A stretch of DNA of 64,000 bases, from positions 1,302,001-1,366,000 of the forward strand of contig NC_014375.1 in the NCBI RefSeq assembly GCF_000144605.1, read 5' to 3'. Source of the DNA: Brevundimonas subvibrioides ATCC 15264. GTDB lineage: Bacteria > Pseudomonadota > Alphaproteobacteria > Caulobacterales > Caulobacteraceae. The position numbers and the translations under genes were made by a program. The notes below the pieces were generated by a model. That model was not told the origin of the DNA. It was given only the letters and a program-made list of their open reading frames with translations, and did no database searches. Shown here in pieces: positions 26,459-37,423 of the stretch; positions within the stretch are counted from its first letter, which is position 1, and every line of letters begins with the position of its first letter.

Positions 26459-27553
26459 TTGCGCGCCGTGGCTGACGTCTCCCCCCTGGCCCCCGGGTCG
26501 ACCATCGGCATCCTGGGCGGCGGACAGCTGGGCCGGATGCTGTCGCAGGCCGCCTCGCGCCTCGGCTTCGACGTGGTCATCCTGGACCCGGAGGAGAACA
26601 GTCCGGCGGGACGGGTCTCGCGCGGCCAGATCGTCGCCGCCTACGATGACCCCACGGCCCTGACCGTCTTCGGCCGCGTCTGCGACGTGGTCACCTTCGA
26701 GTTCGAGAACGTGCCGGCCAGCTCGGTCGAACGGCTGGCCGAGGCCGGGGCCCTGGTCGCGCCGGGCCCGACGGCCCTGGCCGTGGCCCAGGACCGGGTG
26801 GACGAGAAGACCTTCCTGAACGCCGTGGGCGCGCCCACCGTCGGCTTCGTCGCCGTCGACGGGCTGAACGACCTGACGGCGGGGCTGGAGGCGCTGGGCC
26901 TGCCCGCGCTGCTGAAGACCCGCCGCGACGGCTACGACGGCAAGGGCCAGGTCTGGATCAAGTCGGCGAAACAGGCCGGGGCCGCGCTGGCGTCGCTGGG
27001 CGGGCGCCCCGCGATCCTGGAGGCTAAAGCCCCGTTCATCCGCGAGCTCTCGATCATCGCGGCGCGCGGGCGGGACGGATCGGTGGCGGTCTATCCGCTG
27101 GGCGAGAACCGCCATGCGGGCGGCGTGCTGCGGACTACCCAGGCCCCGGCCGTCATCGATGCGAAGACCGAGCGTCGTGCCAAGGCCATCGCCGCCGCCG
27201 TGCTCGACGGGCTGGCCTATGTGGGGGTCATCGGCATCGAGCTGTTCGATCTCGGCGATGGCCGGCTTCTGGTGAACGAGATCGCGCCCCGCGTGCACAA
27301 CACCGGACACTGGACCCAGGACGGCTGCGTCTGCGACCAGTTCGAGCAGCATATCCGCGCCATCGCGGGCTGGCCGCTGGGGCCGACGGCGGCCCATGCC
27401 CGGGTCGAGATGACCAATCTGCTGGGCGACGAGGTCGAGCAGTGGTCCCGGGTCTCCGCCCGGCCGGACCAGCGCCTGCATCTGTACGGCAAGACCGACG
27501 CCCGGCCCGGCCGCAAGATGGGTCACGTCAACCGGGTGCGGCCGCTCGGCTGA
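26459..27553 (+). CDS. purK: 5-(carboxyamino)imidazole ribonucleotide synthase
   Basis: An ATP-grasp enzyme (364 residues) making N5-CAIR from AIR, ATP and bicarbonate. Motifs are TIGILGGGQLGRMLSQAASRLG, VVTFEFENVPASSVERLA, LLKTRRDGYDGKGQ, and the metal/ATP region IELFDLGDGRLLVNEIAPRVHNTGHWT. The first possible start is TTG at 26459, touching the purE stop; a GTG at 26468 is an equally good choice and costs three residues. Confidence 0.96.
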   Translation: MRAVADVSPLAPGSTIGILGGGQLGRMLSQAASRLGFDVVILDPEENSPAGRVSRGQIVAAYDDPTALTVFGRVCDVVTFEFENVPASSVERLAEAGALVAPGPTALAVAQDRVDEKTFLNAVGAPTVGFVAVDGLNDLTAGLEALGLPALLKTRRDGYDGKGQVWIKSAKQAGAALASLGGRPAILEAKAPFIRELSIIAARGRDGSVAVYPLGENRHAGGVLRTTQAPAVIDAKTERRAKAIAAAVLDGLAYVGVIGIELFDLGDGRLLVNEIAPRVHNTGHWTQDGCVCDQFEQHIRAIAGWPLGPTAAHARVEMTNLLGDEVEQWSRVSARPDQRLHLYGKTDARPGRKMGHVNRVRPLG

Positions 27554-27622
27554 CCTCGTCTTCATCTGGACCGGATCGGCGGGCGGGTGCTAGATCAGCC
27601 TGTCCGGGGAGAACATAACGCC

Positions 27623-28105
27623 ATGCGCATCGGGCTCTATCCGGGCACCTTCGATCCCGTCACCAACGGGCATCTGGACATCATCGGCCGGGCCGTGAAG
27701 CTGGTGGACCGGCTGGTCATCGGCGTCGCCCAGAACGACGACAAGGGGCCCCTGTTCACCACCGCCGAGCGCGTCGAGATGGTGCGGGCCGAGGTCGCCG
27801 GACTGGGAAGCGACATCGACGTCCAGCCCTTCTCGACCCTGCTGATGCATTTCGCCGAGCATCTGGACGCCAACGTCATCGTCCGGGGCCTGCGCGCCGT
27901 CGCGGACTTCGAGTACGAGTTCCAGATGACGGCCATGAACCAGCGCCTCAATGACGACATCGAGACCGTGTTCCTGATGGCCGATCCGCGCCACCAGGCC
28001 ATCGCCTCGCGGCTGGTCAAGGAGATCGCCCGGCTGGACGGAAACATCGACAGCTTCGTCAGCCCCGCCGTCGCCGCCGCCGTGCGCGCCAGAGTCAAAC
28101 GCTAA
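27623..28105 (+). CDS. coaD: Phosphopantetheine adenylyltransferase
   Basis: A 160-residue enzyme of coenzyme A synthesis: 4'-phosphopantetheine plus ATP to dephospho-CoA. The nucleotidyltransferase motif is MRIGLYPGTFDPVTNGHLDII; later come ANVIVRGLRAVADFEYEFQMTAMN and SRLVKEIARLDGNIDSFV. The ATG at 27623 follows GGGGAG; an upstream in-frame start would add residues not found in the family. It is followed after eight bases by the cyclophilin pair. Confidence 0.96.
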   Translation: MRIGLYPGTFDPVTNGHLDIIGRAVKLVDRLVIGVAQNDDKGPLFTTAERVEMVRAEVAGLGSDIDVQPFSTLLMHFAEHLDANVIVRGLRAVADFEYEFQMTAMNQRLNDDIETVFLMADPRHQAIASRLVKEIARLDGNIDSFVSPAVAAAVRARVKR

Positions 28106-28112
28106 CCCCAGG

Positions 28113-28990
28113 ATGCCCCGCTTGAAGCTCACGCCGTTCGCCGTCGCCGCCGCCCTGTCGGTCCTGATGCCCGCCCTGGCGCCCGGCCTGACCGCCACCG
28201 CCCAGACCGCGCCCGCCGCGACCGACTGGCGGACGATCGCGCCCGAGAACCTGCTGGTGATCGACACGTCCAAGGGCCGCATCCTGGTGGAGCTGGATCC
28301 GCTGGTCGCCCCGAACCATGTCGTGCGCGTGCGCACCCTGGCGGACCAGGGCTTCTACGACGGGCTGACGTTCCACCGGGTCCTGACCGGCTTCATGGCC
28401 CAGACCGGGGATCCGCTGGGCACCGGCGCGGGCGGCTCCGAGCTGCCCAACGTCCCGGCCGAGTTCACCTTCCGCCGGGGACGCGACGCCGGCTTCGCCC
28501 CGGTCGAGGGCGGGGGCACCGGCCTGGTGGGCTTCATCCATTCGATCCCGGTGGTCACCCAGCCGGACGCCCAGATGATGGTCACGGCGGACTTCAAGAC
28601 CCCGGCCACGGGCCTGTTCTGCAGCGGTGTCCTGGGCATGGCCCGCGCCGGCAGCCCCGACAGCGCCAACAGCCAGTTCTTCCTGATGATGGGACGCAAC
28701 GACACGCTGAACGGCAACTACACCATCTTCGGTCGGGTCGTGTCCGGGCTCGACGTCGTGTCGCGCCTGAAGTCGGGCCCCGAGGCCGAAGACGGCAAGG
28801 TGGGCGCAAACCCCGACACCATGACCCGTGTCCGCACCGCCTCGACCCTGCCGGACGCCGAACGCCCGTCGGTCCGGGTGCTGGATCCGCGCTCGGCCGC
28901 CTTCCAGGCCCATGTGGCCGAGACCCGGGCGGCCAAGGGCACGGCCTTCAGCGTCTGCGACGTCCAGCCGGTAACCGAGGTGGTCGCGCC

Positions 28991-28994
<4 letters not shown>
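28113..28994 (+). CDS. Periplasmic cyclophilin-type peptidylprolyl isomerase, copy 1
   Basis: A 293-residue exported PPIase. A signal peptide covers about 1-31 (ALAPGLTATAQ). The cyclophilin fold is clear: LVIDTSKGRILVELDP, GFYDGLTFHRVLTGFMAQTGDPLGTG (catalytic Arg and the FMAQ pocket), then MARAGSPDSANSQFFLMMG and YTIFGRVVSGLDVV. A 50-residue insertion lies between the last two blocks. Two cysteines (GLFCSGV and SVCDVQ) are placed like those of copy 2 and may be bonded. It overlaps copy 2 by ATGA. Confidence 0.92.
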
Positions 28995-29881
<887 letters not shown>

Positions 29882-31111
29882 GACCGGTTGCGTCCGCGAC
29901 GGCGGCGGACCGGCCGCCGGGCCTGACGCATCTGCTGCAGCAGCAGTCCCTCGCGCAGCCCCCGATCGGCGACGCGGACCCGGTCGCTGGGCCAGGCCCG
30001 CTGCACGGCATCGAGGATGGCCGCGCCCGCCAGCACCAGATCCGCGCGGTCCGGACCGATGCAGGATTCGGCGGCGCGGCCCCTCGGGCCCATGGCCTTC
30101 AGCCGGGCGGCCGCGGCGTCGCATTCGTCCCGCGTCATCCACAGACCGTCGACCAGATCCCGCTGATAGCGGCGCAGGTTCAGATGCACGCCCGCCAGCG
30201 AGGTGATCGCGCCCGACGTCCCGACCAGATGGCCCCTGCCGCTTGAATACAGTCGGCGGAACTCCGGGTCGTTGAAGCTGCCTGCGGCCAGGGCCGCCGT
30301 CATGTCCGAGACCATCGCCTCGTACCAGGCCTCGCCCGAGGCTTCCGGCTCGGGGTGGCGCTCGGCCAGGGTGACGACGCCCAGCGGCACCGACAGCCAG
30401 GCCACGGTCTTCATTTCGGCCCCTGACTTGCGCAACCAGGACAGTTCGGTCGAACCGCCGCCGACGTCGATGACCAGCACGGCCTCGGCCCCCGGATCGA
30501 ACAGGTTCAGACACCCCTCGACCGACAGACGGGCCTCCTCGACCGGGTCGATGATCCGAAGTTTCAAACCGGTGCCGATGCGGACCCGCTCGACGAAGGC
30601 GGCCCCGTTCTCGGCCTGCCGACAGGCCTGGGTGGCGACGGCGCTCAGCCGGGTCGAGTCGACGCCGCGCCGGACGACCCGCTCGGCGCACAGGGCCAGG
30701 GCGTCATAGGCCCGGTCCATGGCGGCCTGGTCCAGAAGCCCCGTGCGCGACAGGCCTTCGCCGAGGCGCACGATCCGGCTGAAGCTGTCGACCACACGAA
30801 AGCCGTCCCGCGCCGGGCGCGCGATCAGCAGGCGGCAGTTGTTGGTCCCCAGATCAAGCGCGCCATAGACGGGACCGTCGCGACCCGACGTTTCCCCCCT
30901 CGACGCCCGCTGGACCCGGGACCGTTCGTCGCGCCGCCGGGGCGCGCCCTCGGGTGCCGGCATGGGCCGAACTTTCGCATGGGCGCAACCGGGACGGGCG
31001 CCCGTCCCGATCAACCTAATGCGCGTTGATCGTCCGCGCCAAGCCTATCTGACGCGAAGATGAACAGGTCGTACGGCGTCCCGCTCAGGCCCGGGGGCGT
31101 AATCGTTCGCC

Positions 31112-31426
31112 ATGACCCAGTCCCTGACTGCCAAATTCGGCCTCGGCCAGATCGTCCGCCATCGCGAGGATTCCTTCCGCGGCGTGGTCGTCGACGTCGA
31201 TGCCACCTATGCCGGCCCGTCCAACGAGCCCGGCCCGGACCACCGCGACCAGCCCTTCTACCGGGTCTTGGCGATGGGGGAGGACACCGGCTTCCTCGTC
31301 TACGCGGCGGAGGCCGTGCTGGAGCACGACCCCGACGTCGCGCCCCTGACGGACGCGGACCAGGCACAGTGGTTCACCATGGACGATGCGGGCCACCGCG
31401 CGCCCCGGGCCCAGCCGATCCACTGA
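31112..31426 (+). CDS. hspQ: Heat shock protein HspQ (YccV-like)
   Basis: A 104-residue protein with the HspQ/YccV fold: AKFGLGQIVRHREDSFRGVVVDVDATYAG, then DQPFYRVLAMGEDTGFLVYAAEAVLEHD. In Escherichia coli HspQ is a heat-shock protein that binds hemimethylated DNA and acts as a specificity factor for Lon. No obvious heat-shock promoter was found upstream. It precedes phhA by 58 bases. Confidence 0.93.
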   Translation: MTQSLTAKFGLGQIVRHREDSFRGVVVDVDATYAGPSNEPGPDHRDQPFYRVLAMGEDTGFLVYAAEAVLEHDPDVAPLTDADQAQWFTMDDAGHRAPRAQPIH

Positions 31427-31484
31427 CGTTCGCGCTTGGACAGACGGCGGGCCGCCTCTAGATTGACGCCAAGGGAGTATCGCC

Positions 31485-32360
31485 ATGGCCGATTTCGAGC
31501 ACGTCTTTCAGAGCCCGCCCGAGGGCGCGGCCGCCGACTGGACGATCAGCCAGAACTGGCGGGCCTACACCCAGGTCGAGCACGACACCTGGGACACCCT
31601 GTATGCGCGCCAGATGGAGATCCTGCCGGGCCGGGCCTCGGACGCCTTCCTGAAGGGACTGTCGGCGCTTGACCTGAACACCGGCGGCATCCCCGACTTC
31701 GCCCTGATGAATCCGAAACTCAAGGCCCTGACCGGCTGGACGGTGGTGTGCGTGCCCGGCCTGGTGCCGGACGAGGTCTTTTTCGATCACCTCGCCAACC
31801 GTCGCTTCCCCTCGGGCCAGTTCATCCGCCGCCCGGACCAGCTGGACTATCTGCAGGAACCGGACATCTTCCACGACGTCTTCGGCCATGTGCCGATGCT
31901 GACCGACCCCGACTTCGCCGACTATATGCAGGCCTACGGCAAGGGCGGGCAGCGGGCCCAGTCGCTGGGCATGCTGAAAAATCTGGCCCGGCTGTACTGG
32001 TACACGGTCGAGTTCGGCCTGATCGACCAGGGCGACGGCCTGCGCATCTATGGCGCGGGAATCGTGTCGTCGGCCTCCGAGAGCGTGTTCGCGGTCGAGG
32101 ATCCGTCGCCCAACCGCATCGCCTTCGACCTGGAGCGGATCATGCGCACCGACTACCGCATCGACGACTTCCAGCAGGTCTATTTCGTCATCCCCTCGAT
32201 CGAGGCACTGAATGACGCGACGCTGGAGGACTTCGGCCCGATCTACGACCGGCTCAAGGGGCAGAGCGACATCGGGATAACGGCGATCCAGCCCTATGAC
32301 CGGGTCATAACCCGCGGTACCCAGACCTATGCGGACAAGGGCGGGAGATTCGCGGCATGA
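31485..32360 (+). CDS. phhA: Phenylalanine 4-monooxygenase
   Basis: A 291-residue tetrahydropterin-dependent non-haem iron hydroxylase that turns phenylalanine into tyrosine, the first step of its catabolism. The iron ligands are H130 and H135 in DIFHDVFGHVPM and E176 in YWYTVEFGLI. GQFIRRPDQLDYLQEPD lies just before the His pair. AAGGGAG precedes the start. The last four bases overlap the start of a small lipoprotein gene. No pterin carbinolamine dehydratase (PhhB) gene is adjacent. Confidence 0.96.
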   Translation: MADFEHVFQSPPEGAAADWTISQNWRAYTQVEHDTWDTLYARQMEILPGRASDAFLKGLSALDLNTGGIPDFALMNPKLKALTGWTVVCVPGLVPDEVFFDHLANRRFPSGQFIRRPDQLDYLQEPDIFHDVFGHVPMLTDPDFADYMQAYGKGGQRAQSLGMLKNLARLYWYTVEFGLIDQGDGLRIYGAGIVSSASESVFAVEDPSPNRIAFDLERIMRTDYRIDDFQQVYFVIPSIEALNDATLEDFGPIYDRLKGQSDIGITAIQPYDRVITRGTQTYADKGGRFAA

Positions 32361-32722
32361 AGATGATCATCGGGGCTGTGGCCCTCTCGACCCTCGCTCT
32401 GGCCGGCTGCACCGACAGCAAGCGGGCGCGTAACGCCGCGACCTGGGGCGACAAGCCCGCGGACATCACCTGCTGGACCTATGGCACCGAGAACTTCCGG
32501 GGTCGCTCGACCGGCAAGGTCGAGTACGACGACGGCGGACGGGTCTCGTTCGTCGATGCCGCCAACGGCCGCTACACCACGGTCGAGGGTGAGTGCCGGG
32601 TGGTCTATCTGGCCGACGACGAGGATGCCGCGACCCCTGCGGAGGTCCCATCAACCGTGCCGCCGTCTCCGTCTGCGGATGCCGACGAGGCCCTGCCCGA
32701 GAAGACGCCGCCGGCCGCCTAG
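32357..32722 (+). CDS. Small lipoprotein, hypothetical
   Basis: A 121-residue protein with a lipobox (LALAGC, Cys about 18), a compact middle domain (DITCWTYGTENFRGRSTGKVEYDDGGRVSFVDAANGRYTTVEGECRVVY) and a proline/acid-rich tail. Two cysteines in the domain may pair. It overlaps phhA by ATGA, so it is co-translated with it, although a functional tie is not evident. It ends four bases into the convergent MHS transporter gene. Confidence 0.8.
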   Translation: MKMIIGAVALSTLALAGCTDSKRARNAATWGDKPADITCWTYGTENFRGRSTGKVEYDDGGRVSFVDAANGRYTTVEGECRVVYLADDEDAATPAEVPSTVPPSPSADADEALPEKTPPAA

Positions 32723-34008
32723 TCCTCGACGATCAGGCTCTTGGTCCGGGTGTCGCGCATCAGCACATAGGTGATCAGCGACACCCCTATCATGGAGGTG
32801 ACGTACCAGAAATACAGGCTCTCGACCTGCCGGTCCTTGAGCCACAGGGCCACGTATTCGGCCGTGCCGCCGAACACCGCATTGGCGAGGGCGTAGGGCA
32901 AGGCGACGCCCAGCGCCCGGATGTGGGCCGGGAAGAGCTCGGCCTTCACCACGGCGTTGATGGCGGTATAGCCCGACACGATCACCAGCGCCGACAGGGA
33001 CAGGGCGAAGGCGGTCAAGGCATCGGTCGTGACGGCGAGCGCGCTCATGATCGGCACGGTGCAGACCACCCCCAGGACGCCGAAGGTGATCATCACGGGC
33101 TTTCGGCCGACCCGGTCCGACAGGGCTCCCACGGCAGGCTGAAGCAGCATGAACAGGAACAGGGCGGCGGCCGAGATCTCGGTCGCCTGGGCCTTGGTGA
33201 AGCCGGAGGTGTTGATCAGAAATTTCTGCAGGTAGGTCGTATAGGTATAGAAGGCGAGGGTCCCCCCGGCGGTCAGACCGATGACGATCAGTGCCTCCTT
33301 CGGATGGCGCAGGATAAGCTCCAGCGCGCTGGACTTGGGCGCGGCGCGGGTTGCCGGATCGTTGAAGGCGCGGGTCTCGTCCAGGCCCCGGCGCAGCCAG
33401 AAGACCACGACCGCCAGAGCCGCCCCGACGAAGAAGGGGATGCGCCAGGCCCAGTCGGACAGGGCGTCTTCGCCCAGCGTCCGCTGCAGGACGATCAGCA
33501 GCATCAGGGCCAGCAGCTGGCCCGAGATCAGGGTGACGTACTGGAAGCTGGACCAGAAGCCCCGATGCTTCGCGGTGGCCATCTCGGACAGATAGGTAGC
33601 GCTGGAGCCGTATTCGCCGCCGACGCTCAGGCCCTGCATCATGCGGGCGAGCAGCAGCAGGGCGGGGGCCAGCAGGCCGATGGTCGCATAGCCTGGGGTG
33701 CAGGCGATCAGCAACGACCCGGCGCACATCAGGCTGACCGACAGGGTCAGGCCGGCCTTGCGCCCCTTGCGATCGGCATAGACCCCCATGACCCAGGCCC
33801 CGACGGGGCGCATCAGGAAGCCGACCGCCAAGATGGCGGCGGTGCTGAGCAACTGAGCCGTCGGCTCGCCCGCCGGGAAGAAGACCGGGGCGAAATAGAC
33901 GGTGAAGGCGGCATAGGCGAACCAGTCGAACCACTCGACCAGATTGCCGGCAGAGCCGCCGACGATGTTCTTCAGGCGCCGAGCAGGGGTCATGGGGACG
34001 TCGGTCAT
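32719..34008 (-). CDS. MHS-family MFS transporter, KgtP-like
   Basis: A 429-residue metabolite:proton symporter of the MHS branch of the MFS. Diagnostic parts are NIVGGSAGNLVEWFDWFAYAAFTVYFAPVFFP at the N-terminus, MGVYADRKGRK, MQGLSVGGEYGSSATYLSEMA and the loop RVGRKPVM. Closest in character to alpha-ketoglutarate permease (KgtP), which would fit the neighbouring arginine succinyltransferase operon, because 2-oxoglutarate is the acceptor of that pathway's transamination. The ATG at 34008 overlaps the stop of the upstream GNAT gene. Confidence 0.88.
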   Translation of the reverse strand: MTDVPMTPARRLKNIVGGSAGNLVEWFDWFAYAAFTVYFAPVFFPAGEPTAQLLSTAAILAVGFLMRPVGAWVMGVYADRKGRKAGLTLSVSLMCAGSLLIACTPGYATIGLLAPALLLLARMMQGLSVGGEYGSSATYLSEMATAKHRGFWSSFQYVTLISGQLLALMLLIVLQRTLGEDALSDWAWRIPFFVGAALAVVVFWLRRGLDETRAFNDPATRAAPKSSALELILRHPKEALIVIGLTAGGTLAFYTYTTYLQKFLINTSGFTKAQATEISAAALFLFMLLQPAVGALSDRVGRKPVMITFGVLGVVCTVPIMSALAVTTDALTAFALSLSALVIVSGYTAINAVVKAELFPAHIRALGVALPYALANAVFGGTAEYVALWLKDRQVESLYFWYVTSMIGVSLITYVLMRDTRTKSLIVED

Positions 34009-34580
34009 GCAGGAAATCCCTTGGACAGGGGCTTGCCCATGCGGATCAGCGGCACCGGGACGCCGCCGCGGTCGTCCTCGAAGGCCTCGATGTCGGTGTA
34101 GCCGGCGGCGCGGTACAGGGGCTCGCCGCCCATGGTCGCGACCAGTTCGACCCGGTCGAAGCCGGCGTCGCGGGCGGCGGTTTCGCACAGGTCGAGGATC
34201 ATCCGGCCGATGCCGCGCCGCACGAACGCGGGGTGGGTGTACATGGCCCTCACCCGGGCGGCGTCCACGCCGGGGGTCAGTCGGGCGGGTTCGCGGCCCG
34301 GGGTGTGGTCGCCCCCGTAGCTGGTGATCCGGTGGGACCAGCCGCCGCAGCCGGCCGGGACGCCGTCTGCCATGATCAGGAAATAGGTGCGGTCGGTGAC
34401 CAGCTGGCTGTCGACGCCCATGATGGCACGGCTCGCCTGCACCTGCTCCGGGGTCAGGAAGGCAGCCAGAGGGCCCGAGATGGCAGCCTCCATCAGGGCG
34501 TGCAGGGCGGGGATGTCGGCTTCGGTGGCGAGGCGGTGGCTCAGGGTCGCTCGCGCGATGTCCGGCCGTGAGTCATCCAT
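34005..34580 (-). CDS. GNAT-family N-acetyltransferase
   Basis: A 191-residue acetyltransferase. The GNAT core is RVRAMYTHPAFVRRGIGRMILDLCETAARDAGFDRVELVATMGGEPLYRAAGY, with the acetyl-CoA loop R-R-G-I-G-R. GGAGG six bases before the ATG at 34580 fixes the start. It overlaps the MHS transporter by ATGA and begins 44 bases after astB, so it probably belongs to the ast operon. Acceptor unknown. Confidence 0.9.
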   Translation of the reverse strand: MDDSRPDIARATLSHRLATEADIPALHALMEAAISGPLAAFLTPEQVQASRAIMGVDSQLVTDRTYFLIMADGVPAGCGGWSHRITSYGGDHTPGREPARLTPGVDAARVRAMYTHPAFVRRGIGRMILDLCETAARDAGFDRVELVATMGGEPLYRAAGYTDIEAFEDDRGGVPVPLIRMGKPLSKGFPA

Positions 34581-34624
34581 GATCGCCTCCATTGGGGGAC
34601 AGCCTAGCAGGCTTCGGAACCGCG

Positions 34625-35956
34625 TCAGCCCCGCTGGAAGGGATAGAAGCCGGGACCGAGATCCAGGATACCGGTCAGGGCGTCGAGGGCCCCACGCGTC
34701 TCGTCGATCAGGGCCGGATCGGCGAGGTCGGCGGGGGCGAGGGTGTCGCGGTACCACCTGTTCGCCCATTCCGACAGACTGGCGTGCAGGGCGTCGGTCA
34801 GGCGCATGGCGGGGTTGGTCGCAGCCAGTTCCGCCTCCGTCAGGACGACGCGCAGGCGCAAACAGGCGGGGCCGCCGCCGTTACGCATCGACTGGCGCAC
34901 ATCGACGTACTCCACTCGGCCGATCGGGCCGTTGGAGGCGGTCAGCCCTTGCGCGACCGCGTGGGCGCGGGGGTTGTCGCGGGTCTCGGTCGGGCAGATC
35001 AGGGTCAGGCGGTCCTCGCCCGGGATCTGCACCAGCATGGAGTTGAACAGATAGCTGGAGATGGCGTCGGCCAGGGGCAGGTCGCCAGACGAGACCTCGA
35101 CGAAGATCGGCTCGAAGCCCTGCGCCGCCGCGCGGATCGCGGTGTGGGTGGCGGCGGTGTCCTCGAACGCCAGCTCGTGATGGAACAGGGTGTCCAGCGC
35201 GCCCACGCAGACCACGTCGTTGTGGAAGGTGCCTCCGGCGATGGCCGCGCGGGACTGCTGGGCCAGGACGGCACCCGAAGCGGCGTGGCGGCGGGCGACG
35301 GCCTCGGAAGCCTGACGCGTCTGGCGGGCGGGGAACGACCCATCCCAGGCCTCGAACGCATCACGGCCCCAGACCAGCAGGTTGACGCCGGGCGCGCCGT
35401 GTTCGGCGCACAGGCGAACGTGGTTGGCGGCCCCCTCGTCGGCCAGGTGACCCACTGCCGGCAGGGCATGGTGGACGGCGAAGCGGGCCGGATCGGGGAA
35501 CAGGGCGTCCAGCGATCGCTTCGTCTGGGCGTGCTCGAGGCTGCGGTGCAGGTTGGTGTGCAGGTTGGCGGGCGTGAAGTGGACGCGGCCGTCGGCGCTG
35601 TCCGCGCTGGGCGTCACGGTGGCGGCATTGGCCGCCCACATGGGGCTGGCCGAGCATGCGGCGGCGGCGAAGCTGGGGGCCTCCTTCCATGCCTGTTCCA
35701 GCACGCGCGCGTCGGAGCCGGTGAAACCCAGCGAGCGCAGGAACGGTATGTCGGGGCGTTCGTGCGGGGGCAGGACGAACTGCGGCAGGCCGAGGTCGGC
35801 CAGCCGCTTCATCTTGTCGAGCCCCTGCAGGACCGCCGCGCGCGGGTTCGACGCCTCGCCCTTGTTCAGACTGGAGGCGAGATTGCCGGGGCTGAGCCCG
35901 GCGTAGGAGTGCGTCGGCCCGATCAGACCATCGGCATTGGCTTCGACGGCGCTCAT
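34625..35956 (-). CDS. astB: N-succinylarginine dihydrolase
   Basis: A 443-residue amidinotransferase-fold enzyme, second step of the AST arginine pathway: succinylarginine to succinylornithine, ammonia and CO2. Motifs are EANADGLIGPTHSYAGLSPGNLAS at the N-terminus, FTPANLHTNLHRSLEHAQT, FHNDVVCVGALDTLFHHE and the catalytic Cys (about 363) in GGGPACLRLRVVL. The start overlaps the astD stop (ATGA). Confidence 0.96.
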   Translation of the reverse strand: MSAVEANADGLIGPTHSYAGLSPGNLASSLNKGEASNPRAAVLQGLDKMKRLADLGLPQFVLPPHERPDIPFLRSLGFTGSDARVLEQAWKEAPSFAAAACSASPMWAANAATVTPSADSADGRVHFTPANLHTNLHRSLEHAQTKRSLDALFPDPARFAVHHALPAVGHLADEGAANHVRLCAEHGAPGVNLLVWGRDAFEAWDGSFPARQTRQASEAVARRHAASGAVLAQQSRAAIAGGTFHNDVVCVGALDTLFHHELAFEDTAATHTAIRAAAQGFEPIFVEVSSGDLPLADAISSYLFNSMLVQIPGEDRLTLICPTETRDNPRAHAVAQGLTASNGPIGRVEYVDVRQSMRNGGGPACLRLRVVLTEAELAATNPAMRLTDALHASLSEWANRWYRDTLAPADLADPALIDETRGALDALTGILDLGPGFYPFQRG

Positions 35957-37416
35957 TTGAGCCCCCGGATCTCGCCCTCGATGTTCCTCACCGCCCCGGC
36001 CTCGAAGCTGGCGACCGGATAGGCGCAGTAGTCGGCGGCGTAGTAGGCGCTGGGGCGGTGGTTGCCGCTGGCGCCGAGGCCGCCGAAGGGCATGTCGCCG
36101 GCGGCACCTGTGGTCGGACGGTTGAAGTTGACGACGCCCGCGCGGATGCGGCGGATGAAGTGATCCCAGTTCGCCGGGTTGTCGCTGACCAGGCCGGCGG
36201 ACAGGCCGTAGCGGGTGGCGTTGGCGGCGGCGATGGCGGCCTCGAACGTCGGGACGCGGGTGACGGACAGGATGGGGCCGAAGATCTCCTCGTCGGGGAC
36301 ATCCACGCCCGTCACGTCGATCAGGCCGGGGTGGACGAAGGCGCGGCTGTGGATATCCACCCGACCGAAGGTCTTGAGGACGCGGGCCCCGGCATTGCAG
36401 CGCTCGACGGCTTGACCCAGGACGAGGTCGGCAGCGCGTTCCGAGATCAGCGAACCCATGTAGGGCTCGGGCGTGCTGTTCCATGGGCCTATGGTCAGAC
36501 GGTCCATCAGGGCCATGACCGCCTCGAGGACGGCGTCCCCGGCAGGACCTTCCGGCACGATCAGGCGACGGGCGCAGGAGCAGCGCTGGCCGGTGGTGAC
36601 GAAGGCGGACTGAACCACGATGCTGGCGACGGCCTCGGCATCCGCAGCATCCCAGACCACCAGAGGATTGTTGCCGCCCAGCTCGAGCGCCAGGATGACG
36701 TGCGGATCGTCCGCGAACTTCCTGCGGAAATGGGCCCCGGCTGCGCCCGAGCCGGTGAACATCAGGGCGTCGATCGGCTGGTCCAGCAGGGCGGCCCCGA
36801 CGTCGCGGCCGCCCTGGACCAGGTTGAAGACGCCGGCGGGCAGGTCGGCCTCCTGCAGCGCCTCGGCCATCAGCTGGCCGGTGTGGGGCGTCTCCTCCGA
36901 CGGCTTGAACACCACGGTGTCGCCGGCCAGCAGGGCGGGGACGATGTGGCCGTTGGGCAGGTGGCCGGGGAAGTTGAACGGGCCGAGGATGGCCGCCACG
37001 CCGTGCGGGCGGTGGCGGAGGGTGGCGTGGCCGAAGGCGGTCTCGGCCGTGCGCTCGCCAGTGCGCTCGTCATAGGCCCGGATCGACAGGTCGACCTTGC
37101 CGGCCATGGAGCCCAGCTCGGCGGTCGTCTCCCACAGGGCCTTGCCGGTCTCTCTGGAGATGGCCTCGGCGAAGGCGGGGGCGCGGGCCTTGAGCGCGGC
37201 CTGATAGCGTTTCATCGCCTCGATACGGTCGGCGCGGGGGCGGTCGGCCCAGTCGGGGAAGGCGGCGCGGGCGGCCTCCACGGCGGCGCCGATCTGGCCG
37301 GTCGAGGCTTCGTTGCCGCGCCAGACGCGGGCCTCGGTCGCCGGGTCGAAGGAGGCGAAGCCGTCGCCCTCGCCGTCGGTCCAGCGGCCGTCGATGTAAA
37401 GTTTGCCGTCGGTCAT
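35953..37416 (-). CDS. astD: Succinylglutamate-semialdehyde dehydrogenase
   Basis: A 487-residue aldehyde dehydrogenase, fourth step of the AST pathway. The NAD-binding and catalytic motifs are FNFPGHLPNGHIVPALLAGDTVVFKPSEETP, LELGGNNPLVVWDAAD (general base Glu) and GQRCSCARRL (nucleophilic Cys). The N-terminal LYIDGRWTDGEG is typical. It lies between astA (7 bp upstream) and astB (overlapping). Confidence 0.95.
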   Translation of the reverse strand: MTDGKLYIDGRWTDGEGDGFASFDPATEARVWRGNEASTGQIGAAVEAARAAFPDWADRPRADRIEAMKRYQAALKARAPAFAEAISRETGKALWETTAELGSMAGKVDLSIRAYDERTGERTAETAFGHATLRHRPHGVAAILGPFNFPGHLPNGHIVPALLAGDTVVFKPSEETPHTGQLMAEALQEADLPAGVFNLVQGGRDVGAALLDQPIDALMFTGSGAAGAHFRRKFADDPHVILALELGGNNPLVVWDAADAEAVASIVVQSAFVTTGQRCSCARRLIVPEGPAGDAVLEAVMALMDRLTIGPWNSTPEPYMGSLISERAADLVLGQAVERCNAGARVLKTFGRVDIHSRAFVHPGLIDVTGVDVPDEEIFGPILSVTRVPTFEAAIAAANATRYGLSAGLVSDNPANWDHFIRRIRAGVVNFNRPTTGAAGDMPFGGLGASGNHRPSAYYAADYCAYPVASFEAGAVRNIEGEIRGLK

Positions 37417-37423
37417 GGGTGCC

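Noticed and set aside
25889..27565. 558-codon minus-strand frame across purE-purK
   Set aside because: Low-complexity Gly/Arg/His product; purE and purK are certain.
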